The translations under genes were made by a program, and so were the position numbers. From an uncultured Mediterraneibacter sp. (GTDB lineage: Bacteria > Bacillota > Clostridia > Lachnospirales > Lachnospiraceae): a stretch of DNA of 63,166 nt. Shown piece by piece: positions 35,539 to 44,490 of the stretch (the stretch's first letter is position 1; every line of letters starts with the position of its first letter). The stretch spans positions 1 to 63,166 of the forward strand of contig CALWTQ010000013.1 in the NCBI GenBank assembly GCA_944384505.1, given 5' to 3'. The notes under the pieces are model-generated. The model worked only from the letters and a program-made list of their open reading frames with translations. It ran no database searches and was not told the origin of the DNA.

Positions 35539-36075
35539 ATGAAAATCATTGTACTGGAAGGAAGTCCGAACAGGAACGGATCATCAAATATGCTGGCGGA
35601 GCAGTTCTGCCAGGGCGCGGAGGAAGCCGGGCACAGCGTGGAAATTGTGGACACTGCCCATGCTCAAATCCATCCGTGCACAGGGTGCATTCACTGCGGC
35701 TACGAAGGTCCGTGCGTGCAGAAGGATGACGTGGAAGAAATCAGAGCGAAAATTCTTGGCGCGGATATGATTGTGTTTGTGACGCCGCTGTATTACTATG
35801 GAGTGTCTGCTCAGCTTAAGACGATGATCGACCGATTCTGCGCCTTCAACAGCAGTATACAGAGGAAGCATATGAAGTCGGCCATGATTTCTGCGGCATG
35901 GAACAGCGATGACTGGACCTTTGACGCTCTGGAAGCCCATTATCAGACGCTGGTGAAATACCTGAATCTAAGAGACATGGGCGCGGTCTGGGGGAAAGGC
36001 TGCGGGAGTCCGGAGATTACCAGGCATTCAAAGTATATGAAGGCCGCGTATGAGCTTGGCAGGACGCTTAGCTGA
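35539..36075 (+). CDS. NADPH-dependent FMN reductase / iron-sulfur flavoprotein-like
   Basis: This 178-residue flavodoxin-fold enzyme has an FMN phosphate loop (LEGSPNRNGSSNMLAEQF, residues 4-21). The Cys-rich segment CTGCIHCGYEGPC (about 48-60) is typical of the iron-sulfur flavoprotein group. TPLYYYGVSAQLKTMIDRF is the second flavin contact. It is 18 bases behind the flavodoxin gene with GAAGGGAG. It likely transfers electrons between nicotinamide, FMN and partners of this island. Confidence 0.88.
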   Translation: MKIIVLEGSPNRNGSSNMLAEQFCQGAEEAGHSVEIVDTAHAQIHPCTGCIHCGYEGPCVQKDDVEEIRAKILGADMIVFVTPLYYYGVSAQLKTMIDRFCAFNSSIQRKHMKSAMISAAWNSDDWTFDALEAHYQTLVKYLNLRDMGAVWGKGCGSPEITRHSKYMKAAYELGRTLS

Positions 36076-36168
36076 ACCGGCGGATTCATCACGGAAGATA
36101 CACTGTAAAAATGTATAATGGAACAGGAACAAAAGATGAAGAAACAAAAAGATCAGGAGGAGATAACA

Positions 36169-37113
36169 ATGCAGAATAACAGTGGAAATTTACCAAAGAT
36201 TGCTCTCGGGGCATGGGCCTGGGGGAATGACGGCACATTCGGCGGAAAACTTACGGCAGAAGAGCTCAGGCCTGTATTTGACGCGGCTATGGAAGAAGGA
36301 TTAAACCTGTGGGATACGGCGTATGTCTATGGCATGGGCGCGTCAGAGACGGTTCTGGGAGAATTTTTAAGTACAGTGCCGAGAGAGAAATATTTTATCT
36401 CAGATAAGTTCACGCCTCAGTGTGCGGATCCTTCAGCAGAAAACGCGGTGACGGAGATGTATAAAATCAGCGCGGGCCTTCTCGGAACGGATTATATGGA
36501 TTTCTACTGGATTCACAATCCTGTGGGGGCTCCGGAGTGGGTGAGAAAGCTGATTCCCCTTGCAAAGAGCGGGAAGATAGGAAAGATCGGCCTGTCAAAT
36601 CATAGTCTGGCTGAGTTAAAAGAGGCTGCGGCTATTCTGGAAAAGGAAGGGCTGAGGATTTCAGCGGTTCAGAATCATTACAGCCTGCTGAACAGATCTT
36701 CTGAGACGTCCGGAATCCTGGATTATTGTAAGGAGAATGGAATTATATTCTTTTCCTATATGGTGCTTGAGCAGGGCGCACTGACAGGAAAGTATGACGC
36801 GCAGCATCCTTTCCCCGAAGGGTCGGACAGAGGGAACACTTATAATCCCATGCTTCCACAGCTTGAGAAACTGAACGCGGGCATAAAGGAAATCGCGGAC
36901 AGTCACGGCGCAACAGTGGCGCAGACTGCAATCGCGTGGGCGATGGCAAAGGGAACTCTTCCGATCATCGGTGTGACGAAGCCGTATCAGGTACAGGACG
37001 CAGCCGCGGCGGCAAGAATTGAACTCACTGAGGGAGAGATGGAAAAGATGGAAAAAATGGCGGACGAAGCGCAGCTTAATGTGATCCGCTACTGGGAGAA
37101 AGAAATGAAATAA
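36169..37113 (+). CDS. Aldo/keto reductase
   Basis: This 314-residue NADPH-dependent oxidoreductase has the catalytic positions in LWDTAYVYGMGASE and YFISDKF, and His in FYWIHNP. NADPH contacts are in VTKPYQVQDAAAAAR. ATG 36169 follows AGGAGG, so the upstream in-frame ATG at 36118 is not used. It lies in the same direction as its neighbours and differs from the two other reductases of the island. Confidence 0.9.
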   Translation: MQNNSGNLPKIALGAWAWGNDGTFGGKLTAEELRPVFDAAMEEGLNLWDTAYVYGMGASETVLGEFLSTVPREKYFISDKFTPQCADPSAENAVTEMYKISAGLLGTDYMDFYWIHNPVGAPEWVRKLIPLAKSGKIGKIGLSNHSLAELKEAAAILEKEGLRISAVQNHYSLLNRSSETSGILDYCKENGIIFFSYMVLEQGALTGKYDAQHPFPEGSDRGNTYNPMLPQLEKLNAGIKEIADSHGATVAQTAIAWAMAKGTLPIIGVTKPYQVQDAAAAARIELTEGEMEKMEKMADEAQLNVIRYWEKEMK

Positions 37114-37168
37114 AAGAAACACAAAACAGGAAGAAGCCGCAAAGGCAGAATGAGAAATGGGTGTTGAT

Positions 37169-38224
37169 ATGAAAAAGAAAGTTTCAATCGGATTATCCGT
37201 ATTACTGATGGCAGCGCTTCTTGCGGGATGCAGTTCCGCAGAAGATCAGCAGGGCGTGGACGGCGGGGCGTCCGGCACTGCACAGGATGAAAGCAGTGCC
37301 GGAACAGGCAGTGAGAATCCGTCTGATCCGGCCGGCGGCACTCCCGATGGAGAACCGGCAGACGGAGCTCCGGCTGTCTATATGACCACAGATATCAGCC
37401 CGGAAGGACTGATGGCGGCTTATGAGGCGCTGGGGGCCAAGATCCCGGAGTCAAATGTGGCGGTGAAGATCAGCACAGGAGAAACAGGAAGCAATTATTT
37501 GCGTCCGGAGCTGATCGCGGATCTGGTTCACGCGGTGAATGGTACGATCGTTGAGTGCAATACTGCCTACGGCGGAGAACGAGCGAGTACGGCTTACCAT
37601 ATGCAGCTTGCGGAAGACCACGGATACACGGATATCGCGGAGGTGGATATCATGGATGCGGACGGCTCCATGACCCTTCCGGTAACAGGAGGAAGCCGCA
37701 TCACTGAAAACTATGTGGGATCACATTTTGAAAATTATGATTATTACGTGGTTCTGTCCCATTTTAAGGGACACGCGATGTCAGGCTACGGAGGAGCGAT
37801 TAAGAATATCTCAATCGGAATCGCTTCTTCGGAGGGCAAGTCGCATATCCATTCCGGAGGAACCGGCGGAAATATGTGGAGCGGTGAGCAGGACGCCTTC
37901 CTGGAATCAATGGCGGAAGCGGGGAAATCTGTCAGTGATTACATGGACGGAAATATGCTTTATATCAATGTGATGAACCGGCTGTCTGTTGACTGCGACT
38001 GCGACGGGAATCCCGCAGAGCCCGATATGCATGATATAGGGATACTGGCGTCCTTTGATCCTGTGGCGCTGGACCAGGCGTGCATTGATCTCGTCTATTC
38101 GGCGGAAGACGGAGACTCTCTGATTCAGAGGATCGAATCGCGGAATGGGCTTCTGACGCTGGAACATGCAGAAGAGATCGGACTGGGAAGCAGAGACTAT
38201 ACGCTGGTCCGTATTGATGAATAG
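37169..38224 (+). CDS. DUF362 domain lipoprotein
   Basis: This 351-residue protein has a lipoprotein signal (MKKKVSIGLSVLLMAALLAGC, Cys 21). A low-complexity Gly/Asp/Glu linker follows to about residue 65, then a DUF362 domain (VAVKISTGETGSNYLRPELIADLV, SHFKGHAMSGYGGAIKNISIGIAS). Conserved His, Cys and Asp residues near DCDCDGNPAEPDMHDIG could bind a metal. DUF362 is normally cytosolic and often fused to ferredoxin, so an exported version is unusual. Function unknown, but a redox role beside flavodoxins is plausible. Confidence 0.85.
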   Translation: MKKKVSIGLSVLLMAALLAGCSSAEDQQGVDGGASGTAQDESSAGTGSENPSDPAGGTPDGEPADGAPAVYMTTDISPEGLMAAYEALGAKIPESNVAVKISTGETGSNYLRPELIADLVHAVNGTIVECNTAYGGERASTAYHMQLAEDHGYTDIAEVDIMDADGSMTLPVTGGSRITENYVGSHFENYDYYVVLSHFKGHAMSGYGGAIKNISIGIASSEGKSHIHSGGTGGNMWSGEQDAFLESMAEAGKSVSDYMDGNMLYINVMNRLSVDCDCDGNPAEPDMHDIGILASFDPVALDQACIDLVYSAEDGDSLIQRIESRNGLLTLEHAEEIGLGSRDYTLVRIDE

Positions 38225-38259
38225 GGAAATACAGCAACAGTTCAGCAGGAGGAAAACGG

Positions 38260-38826
38260 ATGGGAAAGATCTTGATTGTGGCGTATTCTTACACAGGGAA
38301 TACGTACCGGATTGCAAGGGGGATTCAGACGCTGACAGAAGGAGACCTGTATGATATCTATCCGTCACAGCCTTATCCCATGACCTATGAGGAACTGCTT
38401 GAGCAGGTGAAAAGAGAGATCAGGGCAAAATACAGGCCGGGACTGCTTCCCCTGACAGTATCGCCCAGGGGGTATGATATTGTGTGCGCCGGATCACCGA
38501 ACTGGTGCGGGACCATTGCGCCGCCGCTCTATTCCTGGCTGTGCAGGAATGACCTGTCGGGGAAAGTGATACTGCCTTTCTGCTCCCACTGCGGGGGCGA
38601 ACCCGGAGACATGCAGCGGGATATCAGGAAGCTGTGTCCCAGATCCGATGTGAGAGAGGCCCTGCAGGTGCTCAATGACGGCGGGGGCGGGCTGAAAGAA
38701 AGAATCCGGGAATGGCTGGAAGGAAATAATATAGAATGGAACGGCTCAGCCATGGCGCAGGCTGAACTGTTGCCGGAACAGAGAAAAAAGGAGGCAGACA
38801 AAGATGAAATATACAAAGCTGGGTAA
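38260..38826 (+). CDS. Cytosolic flavodoxin
   Basis: This 188-residue protein has the classical FMN phosphate loop SYTGNTYRIA (about 10-19) and the aromatic flavin contacts SPNWCGTIAPPLYSWL and FCSHCGGEPG. No signal peptide is present, unlike the two other flavodoxins nearby. It overlaps the next aldo/keto reductase gene by 23 bases. It could supply electrons within the cell to partners of the same operon. Confidence 0.88.
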   Translation: MGKILIVAYSYTGNTYRIARGIQTLTEGDLYDIYPSQPYPMTYEELLEQVKREIRAKYRPGLLPLTVSPRGYDIVCAGSPNWCGTIAPPLYSWLCRNDLSGKVILPFCSHCGGEPGDMQRDIRKLCPRSDVREALQVLNDGGGGLKERIREWLEGNNIEWNGSAMAQAELLPEQRKKEADKDEIYKAG

Positions 38827-39850
38827 TTCAGAACTGAATGTGTCCCGTATCTGTATGGGGTGCATGGGATTCGGGGATGCGAAGAACGGACAGCACAGCT
38901 GGACGCTTGATGAGGAACATTCCAGGGAAATCATAAAAAGAGGGCTGGATCTGGGAATCAATTTCTATGATACGGCGATCGGCTACCAGAGCGGCACCAG
39001 CGAGCAGTATGTGGGAAGAGCGATTAAGGATTTCGCAAAGAGAGAGGACGTAGTTGTGGCGACAAAATTCCTCCCGCGCACGCCGGAGGAGATTGAGTCC
39101 GGGATTACAGGGCAGCAGCATATTGAGCGGATGATCAACACGAGCCTGTCAAACCTGGGCCTGGACTATGTGGATCTTTATATTTACCATATGTGGGACT
39201 ATCAGACCCCGCTCTACGATATCATGGACGGGCTGAACCGGATCGTAAAGGCCGGTAAGGCGCGGTATATCGGCATTTCAAACTGCTTCGCGTGGCAGCT
39301 CGCCAAAGCGAATGATCTGGCGGAGAAGGAAGGCTTTGCAAAATTTGTCTCCGTACAGAGCCACTATAATCTGATCTTCCGTGAGGAGGAGCGGGAGATG
39401 GCAAAACTCTGCGCGGAGGATAATATTGCAATGACGCCCTACAGCGCCCTGGCAAGCGGCAGACTGTCCAAACATCCGGGGGAGACGTCCAAACGGCTCG
39501 AGGAGGACAGCTACGCCAGACTGAAGTATGACTCCACGGCAGAGCAGGACGATGTGATCATCCGCCGCGTGGCAGAGCTAGCAGAAAGGCACGGAGTCAC
39601 TATGACCGAGGTATCTCTGGCATGGCTCCTGACAAAGGTGGCTGCTCCGGTGGTCGGGGCGACAAAAATGCACCATGTCGAGGGCGCGGCAAAATCAGTG
39701 GATCTTGTCCTGTCAGAGGAGGAAATCCAGTATCTTGAGGAGATGTATGTCCCGCACAGGCTGGTGGGCGTTATGGCTCAGAATACACCTGCCGCATCGA
39801 AGGATAAGCATGTGTGGACTACGGGAAACCAGAAGATTGAGACGGAGTGA
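38804..39850 (+). CDS. Aldo/keto reductase (YajO/Tas-like)
   Basis: This 348-residue reductase has N-terminal YTKLGNSELNVSRICMGCMGFG, catalytic Asp/Tyr in FYDTAIGYQSGTSEQ, Lys in VVATKFLPR, His in IYHMWDY and NADPH-site residues GATKMHHVEGAAK. It belongs to the larger YajO/YccK-like subgroup. Its own AAAGGAGG lies inside the flavodoxin gene. It overlaps the next permease gene at GTGA. Confidence 0.9.
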   Translation: MKYTKLGNSELNVSRICMGCMGFGDAKNGQHSWTLDEEHSREIIKRGLDLGINFYDTAIGYQSGTSEQYVGRAIKDFAKREDVVVATKFLPRTPEEIESGITGQQHIERMINTSLSNLGLDYVDLYIYHMWDYQTPLYDIMDGLNRIVKAGKARYIGISNCFAWQLAKANDLAEKEGFAKFVSVQSHYNLIFREEEREMAKLCAEDNIAMTPYSALASGRLSKHPGETSKRLEEDSYARLKYDSTAEQDDVIIRRVAELAERHGVTMTEVSLAWLLTKVAAPVVGATKMHHVEGAAKSVDLVLSEEEIQYLEEMYVPHRLVGVMAQNTPAASKDKHVWTTGNQKIETE

Positions 39851-40767
39851 GAGAAATGGAGCCGGCAATGGAAGCTCTGCATCGTGAATTTATTTATATC
39901 TGGTATTATTTCAGTGTCCAGTTTGAGCAGATATTCGGATACTGGGTGCTTGGAATGGCGCTTGGATCAGCGGTATCCGTGTTCGCCAAAGATTATATTC
40001 ACAGGGCATTTGCCTCGCTTAAGGGGAAAAAGGCGGGAGGATTCGGGATCATCGCGGCGAGCGTGCTGGGCATCGCGTCACCTCTGTGTATGTACGGCAC
40101 GATTCCCCTCGCCGCGTCCTTTTCAAAAAGCGGGATCAAAGATGATTATCTGGCGGCATTTATGATGTCGTCAATCCTGCTCAACCCTCAGCTGATTGTA
40201 TACAGCGCGGCTCTCGGAGGAGCCGTGATGGCTGTGCGGATCGTATCATGCTTTTTATGCGGAGTTTCAGCGGGACTGATGATCCGGATTTTCTGTAAGG
40301 GAAGCGCCTTTTTCGACTTTCACAGCTTTGCTGAACCGGAAAGCAGGGACACGGATCCGCGCATTCTTATGAGATACCTGAAAAACCTCGGGAGGAATGT
40401 CCGGGCGACGGGAGGATATTTCCTGATCGGGATACTGCTCTCAGCGCTGTTCCAGAGATATGTCCCGGCAGACATGATGACAGCGCTGTTTGGAGGAAAT
40501 GAAGCTCTGGGCGTGCTGATGGCGGCAACGGTCGGAGTCCCGCTCTACGCCTGCGGCGGAGGGACGATCCCTCTGCTGCAGCAATGGCTCTGGAACGGTA
40601 TGAGCGTGGGGAGCGCCGCGTCCTTTATGCTGACAGGCCCGGCGACGAAGATCACGAATCTCGGCGCATTGAAGATCGTGCTGGGCGTCCGGCGGTTCAT
40701 TGTGTATCTGGCATATGTAATGCTGTTTTCACTGATCACAGGCATCATAGTGAATCTGATATTGTAG
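39847..40767 (+). CDS. ArsP/DUF318-like membrane permease
   Basis: This 306-residue protein has about eight membrane segments in two similar halves. Each half has the family Gly/Pro/Cys motif: GIASPLCMYGTIPLAASF (about 76-93) and VGVPLYACGGGTIPLLQQW (about 229-247). Family members such as ArsP export organic arsenicals, but others have unknown substrates. It starts with GTG inside the stop region of the reductase gene. It is the last gene of the plus-strand run. Confidence 0.82.
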   Translation: MREMEPAMEALHREFIYIWYYFSVQFEQIFGYWVLGMALGSAVSVFAKDYIHRAFASLKGKKAGGFGIIAASVLGIASPLCMYGTIPLAASFSKSGIKDDYLAAFMMSSILLNPQLIVYSAALGGAVMAVRIVSCFLCGVSAGLMIRIFCKGSAFFDFHSFAEPESRDTDPRILMRYLKNLGRNVRATGGYFLIGILLSALFQRYVPADMMTALFGGNEALGVLMAATVGVPLYACGGGTIPLLQQWLWNGMSVGSAASFMLTGPATKITNLGALKIVLGVRRFIVYLAYVMLFSLITGIIVNLIL

Positions 40768-40855
40768 ACTTGTGTGTCAGATGACACGGTATCTGTATCT
40801 TTTTCGCCGGTAGCTGTGTCAGATTCATCCGGGGCTGGGCTGCTGCGGCACTGGT

Positions 40856-41257
40856 TCAGCCAACGCAGAACATATTCAGTGTGGCGTCAGCCATCAATGT
40901 TCCGTTTTCATCGGAAACGGTGACGCGCACAACGGCTACAGTCCTGCCTCTGTGAAGGACTTTTCCGTCTGCAAAGATCCGGCCACCCTTTATATTAGAG
41001 ATGAAAGACATACTGATATTCTGAGTCACATACTGCCGGCCGTCTGCTTTCGCGGCGAGTCCGGCGGCGCAGTCCGCCATGGCCATGAGCAGCCCGCCGT
41101 GGGCGTATCCGCTGAGGTTGCGGCCGTTATCATCGAGGACAGTTACGATCTGGCTGCTGTCCGCGTCAACGGACAGGGGCTCGATTGCATTGTGGGTCAT
41201 AAAGTGTTTTTTTATTTTACACGTTTCCATCATTTGGCGGAAGTCGTTCTGCTCCAT
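40856..41257 (-). CDS. PaaI-type hotdog-fold thioesterase
   Basis: This 133-residue acyl-CoA thioesterase-like protein has the hotdog helix and catalytic region GYAHGGLLMAMADCAAGLA (about 50-68) and the beta-sheet segment TQNISMSFISNIKGGRIFADG. It lies on the opposite strand, ending against the permease gene and divergent from the MerR gene. GGGAG precedes the start. The substrate acyl group is unknown. Confidence 0.88.
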   Translation of the reverse strand: MEQNDFRQMMETCKIKKHFMTHNAIEPLSVDADSSQIVTVLDDNGRNLSGYAHGGLLMAMADCAAGLAAKADGRQYVTQNISMSFISNIKGGRIFADGKVLHRGRTVAVVRVTVSDENGTLMADATLNMFCVG

Positions 41258-41595
41258 AGTGATCTGTCTCCCTTGTTTTTTTGTTTTCGGAAAGGTCTGT
41301 TTTATCAGACGTAAAAATCCCCCTTTTATTCATAATTTTAGCAAATTTTATGCCAGAATCTCCGGCATTATATATTTGATGTCACACTGCTTGTAGCGGA
41401 GACGTTTCTTTTAGAGAGTAAAAGGGGCATACCGAACAGGCATATTCCAAAAGAGAAAACAGGTATTAGACATACCGTCTGCGGGAGGCTATGATTATGG
41501 TAACAGCAAAGTGGAAACCAGAAAAATTCAGCAGCCTGGCCCGTGCATTCCCGGCAGCGGGCTGTCTGAAAAATGAAGAAAGGCGGTTTATATAT
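41258..41595. other. 338-base gap between the thioesterase and MerR genes
   Basis: This gap must hold the divergent promoters. The stretch GCCAGAATCTCCGGC (about 41350-41365) is a loose dyad. The first part of the MerR reading frame (41491-41595) is open but has no MerR homology and no ribosome site, so it is treated as leader. No RNA gene or repeat was seen. Confidence 0.4.
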
Positions 41596-41952
41596 ATGAC
41601 GATCAATGAGGCGAGCGAGCGGTATCAGATTCCGATAGACGTGCTGAAGGAGTACGAGAGCTGGGGGCTGTGTGGCTCTGTAAAGAAAGTGATGGGAGCG
41701 TGGCAGTATGACGACCAGGATCTGGAGCGGCTGGGTATGATCATGACGCTTCACGACATCGGTTTTGAGATCGGCGAAGTGGAAGAGTATATGAGACTCC
41801 TCCTGGAGGGGGACGGGACAAAGGAACAGCGGCTTAAGATGCTGAACCGCAGGAGAGATACTGCATTGGATGAGATTCATTTCAGGGAAAAGCAGCTGGA
41901 GCGCGTGGATTACCTGAGATATAAGATCAGGGAAAGCAAAGGCATAGACTAA
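41596..41952 (+). CDS. MerR family transcriptional regulator
   Basis: This 118-residue protein has the MerR winged helix-turn-helix at its N-terminus (MTINEASERYQIPIDVLKEYESWGL), a second half with DDQDLERLGMIMTLHDIGF, and a dimerising coiled coil. No Cys-rich metal loop is present. The start at 41596 is preferred because the MerR domain begins there and GAAAGGCGG precedes it. A MerR-type promoter with a 19-base spacer lies directly downstream, upstream of a flavodoxin gene, so that operon is its likely target. Confidence 0.85.
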   Translation: MTINEASERYQIPIDVLKEYESWGLCGSVKKVMGAWQYDDQDLERLGMIMTLHDIGFEIGEVEEYMRLLLEGDGTKEQRLKMLNRRRDTALDEIHFREKQLERVDYLRYKIRESKGID

Positions 41953-41980
41953 ATGTATAGATTAACATGAGATTTAAGTA

Positions 41981-42011
41981 TTAGACGAAATTTCAAATTC
42001 CGGATTATACT
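41981..42011 (+). promoter_or_regulatory. MerR-type promoter with 19-bp spacer
   Basis: TTAGAC (41981-41986) and TATACT (42006-42011) are 19 bases apart. This over-long spacing is characteristic of promoters that MerR proteins activate by twisting the DNA. The spacer contains GAAATTTC and TTCCGGA, a weak dyad. The MerR gene ends 29 bases upstream. Confidence 0.6.
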
Positions 42012-42087
42012 GTTACCTGTAAGTATAGAAACAGACAGATGGAAAGCTGCCTGGGGCAGTGAAGATGAAGCGGGAGGCATGGAATAA

Positions 42088-42849
42088 ATGAAAAAGAGAT
42101 TGTTAATGAGCCTGCTGGCGGGAATGGTCATGATATCCGTGAGCGCGTGTCAGGCAGAAGAACCGGCAGAAAACAGCGCGGCGCAGGAGTCCGGGGAGGA
42201 TGATGGGGCCGCGGGACAGGATCAGGCAGAGGAGCAGGATGGCCAGGACCAGGCCGCGGACAGTGGGAACGAAGCGCAGGCGGATGGAGCACAGGGAGGA
42301 TCCGATATCCTTGTGGCGTACTTTACCTATGCGGAGAACGCGGATCTTCCGGATGGCGTGGACGCATCGGCCAGCGCCAGTATCCAGGTATGGAATGGAG
42401 ATGTCACAGGGAATACAGGGGCGATTGCCCGTATGATCAGTGAGAAAACCGGTGCGGATCTTTTTTCGATCCAGACAGTGGAAAAATATCCGGATAACTA
42501 TAATGATACCCTTGATCAGGGGCAGGAAGAGCAAAGCGAGGGCGCAAGACCGGAGCTGTCCTCACAGATCGAAGATATCAGCGCGTATAATACAGTTTTC
42601 CTCGGATATCCGAACTGGTGGGGAGATATGCCGATGGCGGTATATAGTTTCCTGGACGAATATGACCTGTCGGGAAAGACGGTTATCCCCTTTGTTACAT
42701 CCGGGGGCAGCGGCTTCTCGGGAACTTTGGGAGAGATAGAAAGCATGGAACCGGGAGCGGATGTACAGGAAGGAATCTCCGTCAGTGCGTCCGGCGCGGC
42801 AAATGCACAGGAAGAAGTCAGTTCGTGGCTTAGTGAGCTGGGGTACTGA
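42088..42849 (+). CDS. Lipid-anchored flavodoxin-like protein (second)
   Basis: This 253-residue protein has a lipoprotein signal peptide (MKKRLLMSLLAGMVMISVSAC, Cys 21). An acidic Gln/Asp/Glu/Ala linker extends to about residue 70, then a flavodoxin fold (DILVAYFTYAEN, TGNTGAIARMISEKTGADLF, FLGYPNWWGDMPMAVYSFLDEYDLSGK, FVTSGGSGFSG). A TGNT loop is present here after an insertion, unlike in the 34783 protein. It is probably driven by the 19-bp-spacer promoter. It may exchange electrons with the membrane protein that follows. Confidence 0.87.
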   Translation: MKKRLLMSLLAGMVMISVSACQAEEPAENSAAQESGEDDGAAGQDQAEEQDGQDQAADSGNEAQADGAQGGSDILVAYFTYAENADLPDGVDASASASIQVWNGDVTGNTGAIARMISEKTGADLFSIQTVEKYPDNYNDTLDQGQEEQSEGARPELSSQIEDISAYNTVFLGYPNWWGDMPMAVYSFLDEYDLSGKTVIPFVTSGGSGFSGTLGEIESMEPGADVQEGISVSASGAANAQEEVSSWLSELGY

Positions 42850-42850
42850 T

Positions 42851-43534
42851 ATGAAGCCGGTAATGAAGATAAAGCTGCTGACAGATTTGGTGATGACGGT
42901 CATCCTGCTCTGCCAGATGGGGTATATGCTGGTGGGAGAGGCGTCTCATGAGTGGATGGGCGCGGCAATGTTTCTTTTATTTATCCTTCATCATGTGTTA
43001 AACTTAAGGTGGTACAAGAATCTGATCCGGGGGAAATATACGCCGCTGCGCATTTTTCAGACCATTGTCAATTTTATCATGCTTATCTGTATGCTTGGCC
43101 TGATGATAAGCGGGATTATGATGTCGAGGCATGTATTTGCTTTTCTGGATCTCAGGAGTCATATGGGATTTGCCAGAATCCTTCATATGCTTTGCTCTTA
43201 CTGGGGCTTCCTGTTTATGAGCATACACATCGGCCTGCACTGGGGCATGGTGATGAACATGGCGGGCAGGCTGACAGGGAAGGACAGAAAGGCGGCGGGC
43301 ATGCGGACGTGGGTGTTGCGCGCTCTCGCCTTTGCGGTTGGAATCTGTGGGATCTGTGCATTTATCAAACATGATATCGCATCGTACTTGTTCCTTAGAA
43401 GTATGTTTGTGTTTTTTGACGTGTCGCAGCCTTTGGCTCAGTTTCTGGCAGAATACCTGTCGATAATGGGCCTGTGGGCAGAGATTTCGTACTATGCAGC
43501 GAGAGGGTTACAGAAGATAACAGCAAAGAGGTAA
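42851..43534 (+). CDS. DUF4405 membrane protein, likely b-type haem protein
   Basis: This 227-residue membrane protein has about five to six helices. Conserved histidines lie within or near the helices (FILHHVLNLRW, RSHMGFARILHMLCSYWGFLFMSIHIGLHWGMV), as in DUF4405 and cytochrome b-like proteins. The start at 42851 lies one base behind the flavodoxin stop codon. I infer electron transfer between the membrane and the extracytoplasmic flavodoxin. Haem binding is not proven by sequence alone. Confidence 0.8.
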   Translation: MKPVMKIKLLTDLVMTVILLCQMGYMLVGEASHEWMGAAMFLLFILHHVLNLRWYKNLIRGKYTPLRIFQTIVNFIMLICMLGLMISGIMMSRHVFAFLDLRSHMGFARILHMLCSYWGFLFMSIHIGLHWGMVMNMAGRLTGKDRKAAGMRTWVLRALAFAVGICGICAFIKHDIASYLFLRSMFVFFDVSQPLAQFLAEYLSIMGLWAEISYYAARGLQKITAKR

Positions 43535-43537
43535 AAT

Positions 43538-44350
43538 ATGAAACGAAAGATAGTATCCGGGGGGATTTTAAGTCTGATGATTGTGGGCCTCAGCCTTTCC
43601 GCGTGGAAGTACCGAGTGTGTGCGCTTCCGGAGGATGGAAAAGAGGCGGTTCAGATCAGCTATTTGACAGAAAACGGTGAAGAGGGTGCATCGGCTGACA
43701 GCTCTGAGGGAAGCGCCTCCGGAATACAGGAGGAGATCCCGCCGTCTTATCAGATTGAAGGTTTCCCTATTATCCTGCAGATGCCTGAGCTTCCAACCGG
43801 ATGCGAGATTACGGCGCTGACCATGACGCTCAATTACTATGGGTATCCGGTGGACAAGACGGTGATGGCTTCAGAGTATCTCCCCACTGCGCCGGCCGCT
43901 TTCTACTATAGAGAAGACGGCAGTATGTATGGAAATGATATGGATGAGTACTTTATAGGGGATCCGTTCACAGAGGAAGGCATCATATGCGGGACAGGAG
44001 CCATCGTCACTGCGGCGGATGATTATCTTGCAGATGAAGGGAGTTCCCTGCGGGCGGTGAACCTGACCGGAAGTACGGCAGAAGACCTTTACAGGAGGGT
44101 GAGCATGGACCAGCCCGTGATCGTGTGGGTGACTATCTCCATGGCCGACAGGGGGTGGACAAGCGGATGGTATACAGAGGACGGCGATTATGTAGAGTGG
44201 AGCCAGGGAGACCATGGGGCAGTCCTGATCGGATATACAGATACCACAGTGACGATCGCAGATCCCATTGCCGGGAAGGCAGAATATGACAGGGCGCAGT
44301 TTGAAGAAGTGTTCGCGTCCAGAGGAAATCAGTGTGTAGTGTTGGTTTGA
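43538..44350 (+). CDS. Secreted C39-like (papain-fold) peptidase
   Basis: This 270-residue protein has one N-terminal membrane helix or signal (about 5-22) and a C39_2 domain. The catalytic Cys is in ELPTGCEITALTMTLNYYG (about 89), followed by His in QGDHGAVLIGYTD and Asp in VTIADPI. It acts outside the membrane. The gene starts 3 bases after the DUF4405 gene with AAAGAGG. Exported C39-like proteases commonly process peptides or cell wall-bound proteins, but the target is unknown. Confidence 0.85.
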   Translation: MKRKIVSGGILSLMIVGLSLSAWKYRVCALPEDGKEAVQISYLTENGEEGASADSSEGSASGIQEEIPPSYQIEGFPIILQMPELPTGCEITALTMTLNYYGYPVDKTVMASEYLPTAPAAFYYREDGSMYGNDMDEYFIGDPFTEEGIICGTGAIVTAADDYLADEGSSLRAVNLTGSTAEDLYRRVSMDQPVIVWVTISMADRGWTSGWYTEDGDYVEWSQGDHGAVLIGYTDTTVTIADPIAGKAEYDRAQFEEVFASRGNQCVVLV

Positions 44351-44375
44351 CAAATGAAAAATGATATGCTAGACT
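44347..44375 (+). promoter_or_regulatory. Promoter of the riboswitch-controlled MATE operon
   Basis: TTGACA (44347-44352) overlaps the stop of the C39 gene, and TAGACT (44370-44375) follows after 17 bases. Transcription would begin at about 44382, exactly where the first aptamer starts. Confidence 0.65.
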
Positions 44376-44379
44376 ATGC

Positions 44380-44490
44380 ATTGCTCGGAGGGCCAGCCAT
44401 CGTAAATCAGGCTGGCCGGATAAGAGGCAGGCTGAAATACCTGTTCCTCGGAGGGGATATCATTCGGAAGAAATGATGAACCGGATAAGA
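44380..44490 (+). ncRNA. Tandem guanidine-IV (mepA)-like riboswitch aptamers
   Basis: Two copies of a bipartite core occur. CTCGGAGGG, a hairpin and CCGGATAAGAG span 44384-44426 and again 44447-44490. The first copy's hairpin is CCAGCC/GGCTGG, the second's is ATCATT/AATGAT. A GAGGCAGG...CCTGTTCCTC stem links the copies. The core and its place ahead of a MATE exporter gene match what I know of the guanidine-IV class. Two aptamers in series before one terminator are unusual. The class is assigned from memory. Confidence 0.72.

Noticed and set aside
41491-41595. N-terminal extension of the MerR gene.
   Set aside because: The extra 35 residues have no MerR homology, and the conserved domain starts at the ATG at 41596.
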